A DNA stretch of 64,000 nucleotides from Trinickia dinghuensis. Lineage in GTDB: Bacteria; Pseudomonadota; Gammaproteobacteria; Burkholderiales; Burkholderiaceae. A program made the position numbers and the translations under genes. The notes beneath the pieces are model-generated. The model was not told the origin of the DNA. It searched no databases and worked only from the letters and a program-made list of their open reading frames with translations. Positions 46,892-55,264 of this stretch are shown in pieces; within the stretch, counting starts at the first letter, position 1, and each line of letters starts with the position of its first letter. The stretch covers positions 248,681 through 312,680 of the forward strand of contig NZ_QRGA01000003.1 of assembly GCF_003367175.1 (NCBI RefSeq), in the 5' to 3' direction.

Positions 46892-47203
46892 TCATTCGGC
46901 GAGCCGGCGCAATTCCGCAGCGAGACGCGTCTCGTCCCACGCGGCGCCCTCGGGCGTGCGGAAGCCGATACGGTTCAAACCCGCCACGACTTCGTCGAGC
47001 TCCGCCGCGCCGGCCTCGAACGCTTGTTCGAGTGCATCGCCGAAGTCGTTTTCGTATTGCGTCGGCTCGGCCTTGCGCGTTTGCCAAACGAAGTTTTCCG
47101 TTTCGCCCGGCTTTTCGATCACGCCCTTGCCCGCGACGTTGTTCGGCTGCGGCGCGAGCCAGGGCTTGAGCCACGGATTGAAGTTCACGGGGATTTCTCG
47201 CAT
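46892..47203 (-). CDS. Small recombinase-like helix-turn-helix domain protein
   Basis: 103 residues lying between the Rieske ferredoxin (one-base gap) and oxygenase (67-base gap) genes. The N-terminus is Pro/Trp-rich (FNPWLKPWLAP). The C-terminal half (LDEVVAGLNRIGFRTPEGAAWDETRLAAELRRL) resembles the end of the recombinase domain of large serine recombinases. No catalytic part is present, so it is not a recombinase. Small proteins of this kind recur next to Rieske genes; an assembly, accessory or regulatory role is possible but unproven. Confidence 0.65.
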   Translation of the reverse strand: MREIPVNFNPWLKPWLAPQPNNVAGKGVIEKPGETENFVWQTRKAEPTQYENDFGDALEQAFEAGAAELDEVVAGLNRIGFRTPEGAAWDETRLAAELRRLAE

Positions 47204-47204
47204 G

Positions 47205-47519
47205 TCATTCCACCTTGATCTGAATTTCTTCGCCGGCGAGACGCACCGAATACCGCTTCAAGTCGCGGCCGCCAGGCTCTTTCAGGCATTTGCCCGTAGG
47301 GATATGGAACACGGCTTCATGCAGCGGGCACTCGACCGTGTCGCCGTCGACGAAGCCCTGCGTCAGCAATGCGTACGCATGCGGGCAGACGTTTTCGAGC
47401 GCGTAGATCTCGTCGCCTACCTTGTAGATACCGATTTCCGTCTCGTCGAGCTTGTACTCGAGCGGGGCATCCTCGGTCAGGTCGCCGGCATGCCCGGCGC
47501 AGCGCCATTCTTCAGCCAT
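47205..47519 (-). CDS. Rieske [2Fe-2S] ferredoxin
   Basis: 104 residues with the Rieske ligands C45, H47 (CPHAYALL) and C64, H67 (CPLHEAVF). It would carry electrons from the reductase (35512-36786) to the oxygenase alpha subunit. It is the first gene of the 14-gene minus-strand operon, preceded by a palindromic operator whose near edge is 28 nt from the start codon. Confidence 0.93.
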   Translation of the reverse strand: MAEEWRCAGHAGDLTEDAPLEYKLDETEIGIYKVGDEIYALENVCPHAYALLTQGFVDGDTVECPLHEAVFHIPTGKCLKEPGGRDLKRYSVRLAGEEIQIKVE

Positions 47520-47546
47520 GTTTCACCTATCTTGATCTGATTAGTT

Positions 47547-47564
47547 TGTTCCATATAAGGAACA
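47547..47564. promoter_or_regulatory. IclR-type operator 1, Rieske-operon side
   Basis: TGTTCCATATAAGGAACA is a palindrome with perfect 6-bp arms and an AT spacer, the form expected of IclR-family sites. It lies 28 nt before the ferredoxin start codon. A weaker relative occurs at about 47577-47594. It is inferred to bind the regulator at 49114-50088 and/or 42555-43418. Confidence 0.6.
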
Positions 47565-47809
47565 TCAGTTCGTGTATGGTTCATTATAGGCACGGCGGCT
47601 CGGCGAAAAAACAGAAATCTCGCCACCCTCGGGAAAACACTAGGTGACCCGCCAAGAAGGGCGCGATCAGGCGTATTCACCTGTTGATTCCAGGACTTAC
47701 AGACGATGTGTCGGCCCGGCCCCTTGCTCGGGACCCAGGGTTTTCACTGCCCCAAAAAACTATTTCTCCGATCGAAGAGTGCCCCTATACTTTTCCATAG
47801 GTGTTACGT

Positions 47810-47827
47810 TGATTCATATATGGAACA
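47810..47827. promoter_or_regulatory. IclR-type operator 2, porin side
   Basis: TGATTCATATATGGAACA matches operator 1 at 15 of 18 positions and lies about 112 nt before the porin start. The remainder of the 47520-47939 divergent region shows no gene. Confidence 0.5.
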
Positions 47828-47939
47828 CGCACTCCAAGCGAGAACCGACCCAAGCAGCGGCGGATACGTTGGAGGTCAGGAGCCTGAGCCGGCCGCGATG
47901 CGCTGCCGGTCATTCGTCAAAACATTGAGGAGTCCTAAG

Positions 47940-49013
47940 TTGAAGAAAATCGTCGCCGCGGGGCTGACCGGAATCTGTGCCGTTTCCAGCGCGTGGGCGC
48001 AAAGCAGCGTCACGCTATACGGCAGTCTCGATGCAGGTGTCGCCTATATCAGCAACGTGGGCGGCAGCGCAAAGTGGATGGAAGAGCAAGGCAACACGCA
48101 GCCCGACCGCTGGGGCCTGCGCGGCATGGAGGATCTGGGCGGCGGCCTGAAGGCCGTCTTCCAATTGGAAAGCGGCTTTTACACGAACACGGGCGCTTTC
48201 GCGAAAGCGGGCACGCTGTTCAACCGGCAAGCCTTCGTGGGTTTGAGTTCGGATCGGTTCGGCACATTGACACTCGGCCATCAAACGCCGTTCTCGTTCG
48301 ACGTGCTCGGCCCGTTCAGCACCGCCTATCTCGGCAGCAGCTGGTATGCGTTCCATCCGGGCAACATCGACGAACTCGCGGATACGGGCGTCGTGCCGTT
48401 CGACAATTCGGCCAAGTATCGCTCGCCTACGTTCTACGGCTTCACCGCGGAAGCGATGATCGGGCTCGGCAACACGACGAACTTCTCGAATGGCCGCACG
48501 ATGAGCTACGCGCTCACATATGTGAACGGTCCTTTCAAGGCCGGAGCCGCGTGGTCGAACGAACACAACCGCACGGTTTCGATGGCGACGACCGATCTGG
48601 CGACGTTCCAGGGCCAGCCGGCTGCGACTTATGTTGCCGACAAGGTCGAGAACATGGGTATCGGTGCCTCGTACGGGTTCGGCAAGCTGCTCGTGCACGG
48701 CTTGTACACGCGGACGAAGCTGCAGTCGAACGGCCATTCCGATACGTTCCAGAGCTACGACGCGGGCGCGGACTACCAATTCACCGCGGCCAATTCCGTG
48801 GTGGGCGGCGCCGCGACATCGACGCTCGCCGGCCAGCGCTGGACGCAATTCATGCTCGGCGACGTCTACTCGCTCTCGAAGGCCACGCAGCTTTATGCCA
48901 ACGTGCTCTACGAACGCGCGAGTTCGAACGCGCAAGCGGCCTTCTTCACGGCCGGCGTGGCGAGCGGACGCAATCAGTCCGTCGTGCTCGCCGGCATTCA
49001 TCACTCGTTCTGA
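47940..49013 (+). CDS. Outer-membrane porin of the Rieske locus (TTG start)
   Basis: A 357-residue general porin: signal peptide LKKIVAAGLTGICAVSSAWA, then QSSVTLYGSLDAGVAYISN and a C-terminal Phe (IHHSF). The best start is TTG 47940, because TGAGGAG (47926-47932) is seven bases upstream and the signal peptide begins there. ATG 47898 in frame is the alternative. It is divergent from the catabolic operon and shares its control region, so it probably admits the pathway substrate through the outer membrane. Confidence 0.9.
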   Translation: MKKIVAAGLTGICAVSSAWAQSSVTLYGSLDAGVAYISNVGGSAKWMEEQGNTQPDRWGLRGMEDLGGGLKAVFQLESGFYTNTGAFAKAGTLFNRQAFVGLSSDRFGTLTLGHQTPFSFDVLGPFSTAYLGSSWYAFHPGNIDELADTGVVPFDNSAKYRSPTFYGFTAEAMIGLGNTTNFSNGRTMSYALTYVNGPFKAGAAWSNEHNRTVSMATTDLATFQGQPAATYVADKVENMGIGASYGFGKLLVHGLYTRTKLQSNGHSDTFQSYDAGADYQFTAANSVVGGAATSTLAGQRWTQFMLGDVYSLSKATQLYANVLYERASSNAQAAFFTAGVASGRNQSVVLAGIHHSF

Positions 49014-49113
49014 AACTTCGACATGGCGTGCGTGCAAGCTGTCCGCGCGCCTCTTCCGCCGCACCGCTGCTCGGCTGCCGCGCGATCGCCGATCGTGCGC
49101 CGCCGCGCGGTAT

Positions 49114-50088
49114 TCAGCCTGCCGTCAGCGTGCGCAGACGCGCCGCTTGTTCGGCCGTGGGATCGTTCGCACGCTGTCGATAGTTCAAGCGCACCGAAAG
49201 GTCGATCGCGGCGGCGCACACGGTGGCGATCAGCCGCGCACGCTCGGCTTCGTCTCCGATGTCCGAACGCGGCACCGTCACCGTAATCGCCGCGACGATC
49301 CGGCCGGAATGATCGCGCACTGGCGCGCTGACGACGGAGATTCCCGCTTCGAACGCCCCCTCGCTGATCGCATACCCCTGCTCCGCGCTCTCTTGCGCAC
49401 GCCCGTATAGGTCGGCGACGGTCGGCGGCGTACGCTCCGTATAGCGTTCCAGTTGCTTCTCGGGATAAAGCGCACGCAGCTCGCTCAACGTGAGATCGCT
49501 CATCAGCACTTGGCCGTGCACCGTGGCATGCGCCGGCAAGCGCGTGCCCACGTGGACCTTGACCGAACTGAACATCGGGTCGCGCGTTTGTGCCTTGGCG
49601 ACGAAGACGACGTCGCGCCCATCGCGGATCAACAGATGGGCGCTGAGCCCTGTCGTATCGCGCAGATGGTCGAGCACGGGCGTGCCGACATCGGTCAGCT
49701 CAAGCGAACTCAAGTATTCGAAGCCCAGCCGCAGCACGGCAACGCCCAGACGAAACTGGCGATCGCCGTTCACGCGCTCGAGAAAGCCGAGTGCTTCCAG
49801 CGTTTGCAACAGGCGGAAGGTGGTCGTGCGCGGAATGCCGATGCGTCGCGACAGTTCGGGCGCGCCGAGCACGGGCTCGCGCGCCGAGAATTCGGTGAGA
49901 ATGCGCAGGCCGCGCTCCAAGCCGGGCACGAGATACGTGGACGAACTCGCGCCCTCTTCCTCGGCACCCGCGGGTGCCGGTACATCCGACGATTCAAGCG
50001 CGGCGTCTTGCGCGTCGGCGGCCGGCGTCTCATCCTTGCTCGGCGCGGTGCCGCGGTGCGCGCTGCCTGTCATGTTTTGCTTAGCCAT
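49114..50088 (-). CDS. IclR-family regulator adjoining the porin
   Basis: 324 residues: a disordered N-terminus of about 50 residues, a winged helix-turn-helix (about 52-118), and an effector domain (about 130-300; SSVKVHVGTRLPAHATVHGQVLMS). It is a close relative of the operon-internal regulator at 42555-43418 but has a longer N-terminus. It is convergent with the porin. It is the best candidate for binding the operators at 47547 and 47810. Confidence 0.9.
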   Translation of the reverse strand: MAKQNMTGSAHRGTAPSKDETPAADAQDAALESSDVPAPAGAEEEGASSSTYLVPGLERGLRILTEFSAREPVLGAPELSRRIGIPRTTTFRLLQTLEALGFLERVNGDRQFRLGVAVLRLGFEYLSSLELTDVGTPVLDHLRDTTGLSAHLLIRDGRDVVFVAKAQTRDPMFSSVKVHVGTRLPAHATVHGQVLMSDLTLSELRALYPEKQLERYTERTPPTVADLYGRAQESAEQGYAISEGAFEAGISVVSAPVRDHSGRIVAAITVTVPRSDIGDEAERARLIATVCAAAIDLSVRLNYRQRANDPTAEQAARLRTLTAG

Positions 50089-50198
50089 GGGCGGCTGATA
50101 ACGCTTCTAGATTCATTGACCCTTGGCATGATAGCGCGAAGCGCGCCGGGCTTAAGCAGGGCCACGTCCGGGCGGCCGCGCTGCATCGATACCAATCG

Positions 50199-51257
50199 CT
50201 AATAGTCGTAGACGTGCTCGACCGTCAGCCCCATCGCATTCGCTTGCGCGAGAAACACCGACAAATGGCCGACCGGCATCAACAGCGCGATACGCCGCGT
50301 CGCCGCGGGCAACGTAAGCGACTGCTCGAACAGCACCTGGAAGTCGCCCGCCGGGAGCGTCGTTCGATCGCTCGCCCAAACGGTGACGAGGATCGGCTTC
50401 GACGCGCCGTTGCCCGCGATGTCGTCGATCGTCACGCCTTGCTGCGCGAGTTCCGTCGCTGCGATACGGAAGTCGAAATAGCGCGGCAGGGACAGCAGCG
50501 CGCGGCCATCGGCCAGGCGTTGCAATACGGTCACGCGTTCGGGCGGCGTAAAGCCTTCTGGTAGATGATCGACGACGACGTCGGTCGTCATCAACGCCGG
50601 CGTATAGGTGGCTCGCGTCGCCTTCTCGATCAACTTGCCGTAGACCGCCTTGACCGCATATTCGGTCGTCAGCGCATAGCGGCGCTCCCATTTGCGCACG
50701 AGCCCCGGCCCCCACCAAGGAACGTCGGTCCACAAATGCTCGAGCCGCGACGTGAAGTCGAACAGATACCACGGCTCCTGGCGGATGAAATCGACGTATT
50801 CCTGCGCGGCTTTCGCCCCGTAGCGATCTTCGTCGGTCAGGCGATCGCCGTCGAGCAGCCAACTTGCGCGCCCGAGCGTGTTTTCGTAGATCGAGCGCAG
50901 CGCGTATTCGACCGTCGTACTCGTCGAGATCACCATGATCATGACGTGATAGCCGAGATTGAGCGGGTAGTGCCCCCGGAACTGTGCCTCGGTCACGGTG
51001 GCATAGCTCGACCAGAGCTGCTCCGTCTGTTCGATGAACGGAAACCTGTGCGCCGGCTCCTGGCGCACGATGCGCGCGTATTCGGCGGGACTATGCACGA
51101 GATACCACTCGGGAAACGTCAACAGCGTCTGCTCGGTGTCTCGCCGCGCATCGGGCGGTACCGCGCTCGCGGAATCGGACCCGGCGGCGAACGCCATGAT
51201 GGAAGCGAACGCCAACGTACCGACTGCTACGGCCGCACGCCACCGGTTGCGCATCAT
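50199..51257 (-). CDS. Exported protein of unknown function
   Basis: 352 residues with an N-terminal signal peptide (about 1-30). Aromatic-rich conserved-looking blocks follow (TFPEWYLVHSPAEYARIV, RQEPWYLFDFTSRLEHLW, LSLPRYFDFRIAATEL). No family is recognised. Its ATG overlaps the stop of the FAD-methyltransferase fusion gene (51254-51257), so the two are translated together. This suggests a role connected to that enzyme, perhaps in the periplasm. Confidence 0.75.
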   Translation of the reverse strand: MMRNRWRAAVAVGTLAFASIMAFAAGSDSASAVPPDARRDTEQTLLTFPEWYLVHSPAEYARIVRQEPAHRFPFIEQTEQLWSSYATVTEAQFRGHYPLNLGYHVMIMVISTSTTVEYALRSIYENTLGRASWLLDGDRLTDEDRYGAKAAQEYVDFIRQEPWYLFDFTSRLEHLWTDVPWWGPGLVRKWERRYALTTEYAVKAVYGKLIEKATRATYTPALMTTDVVVDHLPEGFTPPERVTVLQRLADGRALLSLPRYFDFRIAATELAQQGVTIDDIAGNGASKPILVTVWASDRTTLPAGDFQVLFEQSLTLPAATRRIALLMPVGHLSVFLAQANAMGLTVEHVYDY

Positions 51258-53575
51258 GCCGCCTCTCCGGTCGTGTCGACGTCCGTGTTCGCATTGGCTT
51301 GCATGCTCGCCCCGAACCGCTTGGCCTCGCCCGTGCGGATATCGGCGGCTGCGTTACGCACGAATGCGAGCAACAGATTGTCCGACGGGTCGCCCTCCTG
51401 CGCGAGCCGCACGCCCGTATGCCGAAAACCGGCGGCCTCGATGCGCGCGATCCATGTATCGACGCTCGCGAAATGCCGCAACTCCCGTCGATTGGTCTCC
51501 CATGATTCGCCGAGCCCGGCATTGAACACCGTATGCGCGAGCGAAACGAACGCATCCATCGCGGGCGTGGTCACGTCGTGGTCGCGAACGATGAAGTAGC
51601 CACCCGGCCGCGTGATCCGCGCGATCGAATCGAGAAACGGAGCAAGCTTCTCCGGTGCCATGTGATGCAGACCGACGAAACAGCTGACGAGATCGGCGCT
51701 CTGCTCGGGAAGCGCAATCGGCGTGTAGTCGTTCAATTTGACGAAGCCGCCGATTTTTCCGAATTGACCTCGCTCGACGACGTCGACCGGGCTCATGCCA
51801 GGCGCCACGTCGTGCACGAGCGTCACGTTGCCGGTCAAGCGCAGATGCTTTTTCATCGCCCGCACGTAGCGGCCGGTCGTGCCGATCTCCACGTAGTCGC
51901 GCAGCGCGGCGTCGCCGATGAGCTTGGCGGCCTGCCGCCCCATCTCGGTCTTTTGCACAGCAAGCGACGGCAGCGCGTGCGTCAGCATGGCGAGTGCCGG
52001 CGTGATCGATTTGAGTCCCGCCTGGATGCCCCGATAAATCGCCTCGTCGTTGTCGTGCTTCGCGGCTTCGGCTTGGATCAGCGTGTGCAGCCGATCTTCG
52101 GGCAACACGTGGAAGATGTTTTGCAGGAATGTGTAGAAGCGATCCGACTCGCGGCGATCGCCATAGACCTGTGCGAACAGAGACGACGAAGGTACCGGGT
52201 GCCGCGCCCCCCCTGCGTCATGCGCGAGCGCCGACGCTCGAGCGAGCAGCGGCGCGTAGTAGCGGTCCCACAACGCCCCGCGCAGCCGATAGTGCGGATC
52301 GAGTTCCGCTTTCAGCGCGAACATGTCCCGTGCGCGCGGATACGCGCGATGAAACTGCTCGTCGGTCGCGTGGAGCTGGTATGGCAAATAGTAAGTGCCG
52401 CCTGCCGCGAGCACCGCGTCGATCAGCGCGCGCGTCCACACGGCTACGCGCGTCTTCGCGCTCTCGCGCGTGCGCTGCTTGTAGTACAGGACGAACGCGA
52501 AGGTCTCGCCGCGCGCCCATGCCATGACGGTTTCGTTGTCTGCCAACGCATGCCGGATGGAAATGTTGACGACGTTGACCTTGTGCTTCTCGAGGATCGC
52601 GCCCATCGCCTGCGCGAAATCGCCGACCGCATCGGCCGGCACGAAATACTCCTGCAACACGTAGGTGCGCCGCGAGCGCCCGACGGGTTCGAGTTCGGCA
52701 ACATCGTAGCCGGCCTCGTAGTTGCGCCAATGCACCTTGTGGCCCAGATGAAGCAGCGGGTCGTAAAAATACTCGCGCCGGAACTTGCCGAGCGGCGTTT
52801 CGGTGATCGCCCACAGCAGATATTTCGCCAGCCAGAACCCCCGCGCGAGCGGCTGCAGTCGCGGCGCGGTAGCGGGCGCTTCGGTCACCGTCCAACTCAC
52901 GGCGCGGCCATGCGTGTAGTGCGGCGGATACAGATCGAAGTTGTGGAAGATGACGTCTTCATGGCCGCGTATCTCGGCGTCGAACCATGTTTTGTACTGC
53001 GTCGTATCCATCTTGCGGTCGCTGCGCGCCACGCGCGTGTTTTGCGCGAGTGCGAGTTCCACCTCGACGATGACACCGATGCCGCCGTAGCCGCCGAGTG
53101 CCGCCTTGAACAGCGGCGTGTTGACCGTGCGCGAGGCTTCGACGATCTCACCGCTCGCAAGCACGAGCGTGATCGTGCGCACCGACAGCACGACGGGGCC
53201 GAGCCCCATGTAGCGGCCGTGCGCGTTCACGGACAGCGCGCCGCCGACGGAGAAGTTCGCGTACGTCTGCATGATCTTCACGGCAAAGCCGTGGGGATCG
53301 ATGAAACGCTGAATGTCGCACCAGCGGATGCCCGCCTGCACGCGGATGATGCCGGCTTGCGGATCGAAATGCAGCACGCGGTTCATCTGCCGCAGATCGA
53401 GGTGCAGCGTGTTGGGGCTGGCCGTGTGGCCGCCCATGCTGAAGTGGCCGCCGCCGATCGAGACCGGTAAATCGGTGTGGGTCAGCACGTCGACGACATC
53501 GCGCGTCGACGTGGGCGTGACGACCGACATGACCGGGATGCGGTTCAGCTGAGTGACGTCGTTGACTGTGGGCAT
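51254..53575 (-). CDS. FAD-binding oxidase fused to a SAM methyltransferase-like domain
   Basis: 773 residues. Residues about 10-420 form a VAO-type FAD oxidase related to the sugar-lactone oxidases (VSIGGGHFSMGGH, whose His could hold FAD covalently; later NFSVGGALSVNAHGRYMGLG). After a linker, residues about 565-740 look like a class I methyltransferase: EIGTTGRYVRAM as motif I, then LPEQSADLVSCFVGLHHM and ITRPGGYFIVRDHD. Motif I is poor in glycines, so SAM binding is likely but not certain. ATG 53575 with GGAGG is chosen; a GTG at 53590 overlaps the previous gene. It is the middle gene of a three-gene operon. Confidence 0.82.
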   Translation of the reverse strand: MPTVNDVTQLNRIPVMSVVTPTSTRDVVDVLTHTDLPVSIGGGHFSMGGHTASPNTLHLDLRQMNRVLHFDPQAGIIRVQAGIRWCDIQRFIDPHGFAVKIMQTYANFSVGGALSVNAHGRYMGLGPVVLSVRTITLVLASGEIVEASRTVNTPLFKAALGGYGGIGVIVEVELALAQNTRVARSDRKMDTTQYKTWFDAEIRGHEDVIFHNFDLYPPHYTHGRAVSWTVTEAPATAPRLQPLARGFWLAKYLLWAITETPLGKFRREYFYDPLLHLGHKVHWRNYEAGYDVAELEPVGRSRRTYVLQEYFVPADAVGDFAQAMGAILEKHKVNVVNISIRHALADNETVMAWARGETFAFVLYYKQRTRESAKTRVAVWTRALIDAVLAAGGTYYLPYQLHATDEQFHRAYPRARDMFALKAELDPHYRLRGALWDRYYAPLLARASALAHDAGGARHPVPSSSLFAQVYGDRRESDRFYTFLQNIFHVLPEDRLHTLIQAEAAKHDNDEAIYRGIQAGLKSITPALAMLTHALPSLAVQKTEMGRQAAKLIGDAALRDYVEIGTTGRYVRAMKKHLRLTGNVTLVHDVAPGMSPVDVVERGQFGKIGGFVKLNDYTPIALPEQSADLVSCFVGLHHMAPEKLAPFLDSIARITRPGGYFIVRDHDVTTPAMDAFVSLAHTVFNAGLGESWETNRRELRHFASVDTWIARIEAAGFRHTGVRLAQEGDPSDNLLLAFVRNAAADIRTGEAKRFGASMQANANTDVDTTGEAA

Positions 53576-53586
53576 GGTGTCCTCCG

Positions 53587-53958
53587 TCACTCCGCGATGT
53601 TGACCTTGAGATAGTCCGCGCGGGCGGCCGGATCGGCGCCGAAGCGATTCGCGTGTTCGACGCCGCGCTTGAGCAGTTGCACGACAACCCAGATCGGGCC
53701 GAGCACGGGCACGATGGCGAAGACAAGTACACTGCCGCGCCGGCCGATGTCATGCAGGCGCTGAGTGGCGAGCGCGATCGCCATCCAGATGAATAGCAGC
53801 GCGAAGAGTCCTGAGCCGACGTCGCCGAATGCATTACCGGCCAGATTGCCGAACGCGGCGCAAACGAGCGCGGCAATCGCAACGCGCGTGAGCCATTCGC
53901 TTCGCGTGATGCGGCCGCGCGGCAGGAAGAAAGCGGAAAAGAGAGGAATTAACGGCAT
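53587..53958 (-). CDS. DUF805 membrane protein
   Basis: 123 residues with three or four hydrophobic segments and the DUF805 features (FFLPRGRITRSEWLTRVAI near the start, ATQRLHDIGRRGSVLV in the middle). DUF805 proteins are small inner-membrane proteins of unknown function. It is the first gene of the operon with the FAD-methyltransferase fusion, 11 nt upstream of that gene's ATG. Confidence 0.87.
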   Translation of the reverse strand: MPLIPLFSAFFLPRGRITRSEWLTRVAIAALVCAAFGNLAGNAFGDVGSGLFALLFIWMAIALATQRLHDIGRRGSVLVFAIVPVLGPIWVVVQLLKRGVEHANRFGADPAARADYLKVNIAE

Positions 53959-54133
53959 GGTCGCGTCTTCCTTGTTAGCGTGGCTCCGGCGGCCTCCCGG
54001 AGATGCGGCTAATTATAGAGGCACGCGGTGTATCCCTCTTGCTTTGAATCGCCGTGGGACCGGCGCCACGCTTGAACCGCCGAGACCATGCCAACGGCTC
54101 CTCGGCTATCACGCGCATTGATGCGCTCCCTTC

Positions 54134-54796
54134 TTATCCATTCCGCTCGCGATTCAGCTTGTTCCGCCGAGTAAAAGCCGTCACCGCCGACGCGAAAAGA
54201 AGCGTACCGAAGAACAGCACTATTCCCATCTGGGCCCAAAAACTGGATGTCCACGGGCGTGTGTATCGCTTGTAGTATTTGAAAATAGGATCGTAGAAGA
54301 TGGTTTCATGTTCTCCGAGCCGAAGCGCTGGAGGTGCACCGTTCATCCGGCTTTTCCATTGATCGGGACTCAGTCCTCTCCATTTGGAATACGTATTGTC
54401 AATGACAGCGAACGCGCCGCCGTCCGCACGCTCGACCTTGCATAGCGGATTCCGGTACTCGATCTTGTAGACCGTTTTCTGGTCGAACCCGATCACCTCG
54501 CAATCGAGTGCGGGCCGTTGTGCTCTAAGGTATTCATCGTAGGTGACTGGGTACAGAGTCAACACGAAGAAAAAGACGGCACCGAGACCGGAGAGCACGC
54601 CCGTCATCGCCAATTGACTTGCATCGCTCGAAAACATCGGCAACGAGCGCAGCCTCGCGCCTACGAAAATAAGAAGCGATCCCGCTCCGAAAGTCTTGAA
54701 CCCGAGCGCGACATTATCGTGGCCAAGAAGGAAGAGCCCACTGGCGAGGAGAGCCCCCCCGGCCAAGTAAATGAGCGCTTGAAGCAACCGAAACAT
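54134..54796 (-). CDS. Membrane protein of unknown function
   Basis: 220 residues with hydrophobic segments near 5-25, 33-50, 66-85 and 186-207. A soluble region between the third and fourth (about 86-185; two cysteines near 99 and 118) is probably extracytoplasmic. No family is recognised. It lies just downstream of the frameshifted remnant at 54826-55264 on the same strand and has GGAGA before the ATG. Third positions are less G/C-rich than in neighbouring operons. Confidence 0.7.
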   Translation of the reverse strand: MFRLLQALIYLAGGALLASGLFLLGHDNVALGFKTFGAGSLLIFVGARLRSLPMFSSDASQLAMTGVLSGLGAVFFFVLTLYPVTYDEYLRAQRPALDCEVIGFDQKTVYKIEYRNPLCKVERADGGAFAVIDNTYSKWRGLSPDQWKSRMNGAPPALRLGEHETIFYDPIFKYYKRYTRPWTSSFWAQMGIVLFFGTLLFASAVTAFTRRNKLNRERNG

Positions 54797-54825
54797 TGAG
54801 ATCGTCTCCTTTTGCTATTTCATGG

Positions 54826-55264
54826 CTAGTCGCAATCTGGATCATCGGCGTCCGGACTTCCTGCGTCGTCGTCCATGCAGCTTCCTGTTATGGTTGGAGC
54901 CGTGAGCGTTCCACCGCTCTGCAGGCCGGTGATGTTAATACCCAAGGCCGAACCGAGTTGGGTTTGTGTTAGCGAGTCCAGCACGCTGCTCACTTCCCGT
55001 CATGATGAGATCGACGCTCGATCGCATCATGACGCTGTTGTTGAGATGCAAACCGATGAGACTGCGTTCGTTCGCGGTCGAAACGGTGTTGGCCGAGAAC
55101 GCTTGCACGGCTTGCCAGTGGTTCCTGGCCGAGCCGAAACTGATCGTCAAATAGTTCAGGAAGTTCTTCGAGATCTCGTCTGGAGACACACCGTAGGACG
55201 CAACGGTCGGCAAGTCGATGGTCGTGACACTCAGCGTGTTGGTGGTCACCCCGTTTTGAGTCAC
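54826..55264 (-). pseudogene. Frameshifted gene remnant, unknown family
   Basis: A GTG-started frame (55264 downward) gives MTQNGVTTNTLSVTTIDLP... with strongly coding-like codons. Near 54990-55002 the coding character moves to another frame. That second frame continues as REVSSVLDSLTQTQLGSALG ... INITGLQSGG and ends SPDADDPDCD at TAG 54826-54828. Joined by a single frameshift, the two parts make one plausible helical protein of about 145 residues with an acidic tail. The second frame has a stop codon immediately before the join, so it cannot be an independent gene. A sequencing error is an alternative explanation. Confidence 0.5.

Noticed and set aside
46892-47203. Recombinase or mobile-element gene
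   Set aside because: Only the small DNA-binding-like end is present; no catalytic serine domain exists and the gene sits inside a catabolic operon.
51533-53470. 645-codon plus-strand frame
   Set aside because: Antisense of the FAD-methyltransferase fusion gene, whose motifs fix the coding strand.
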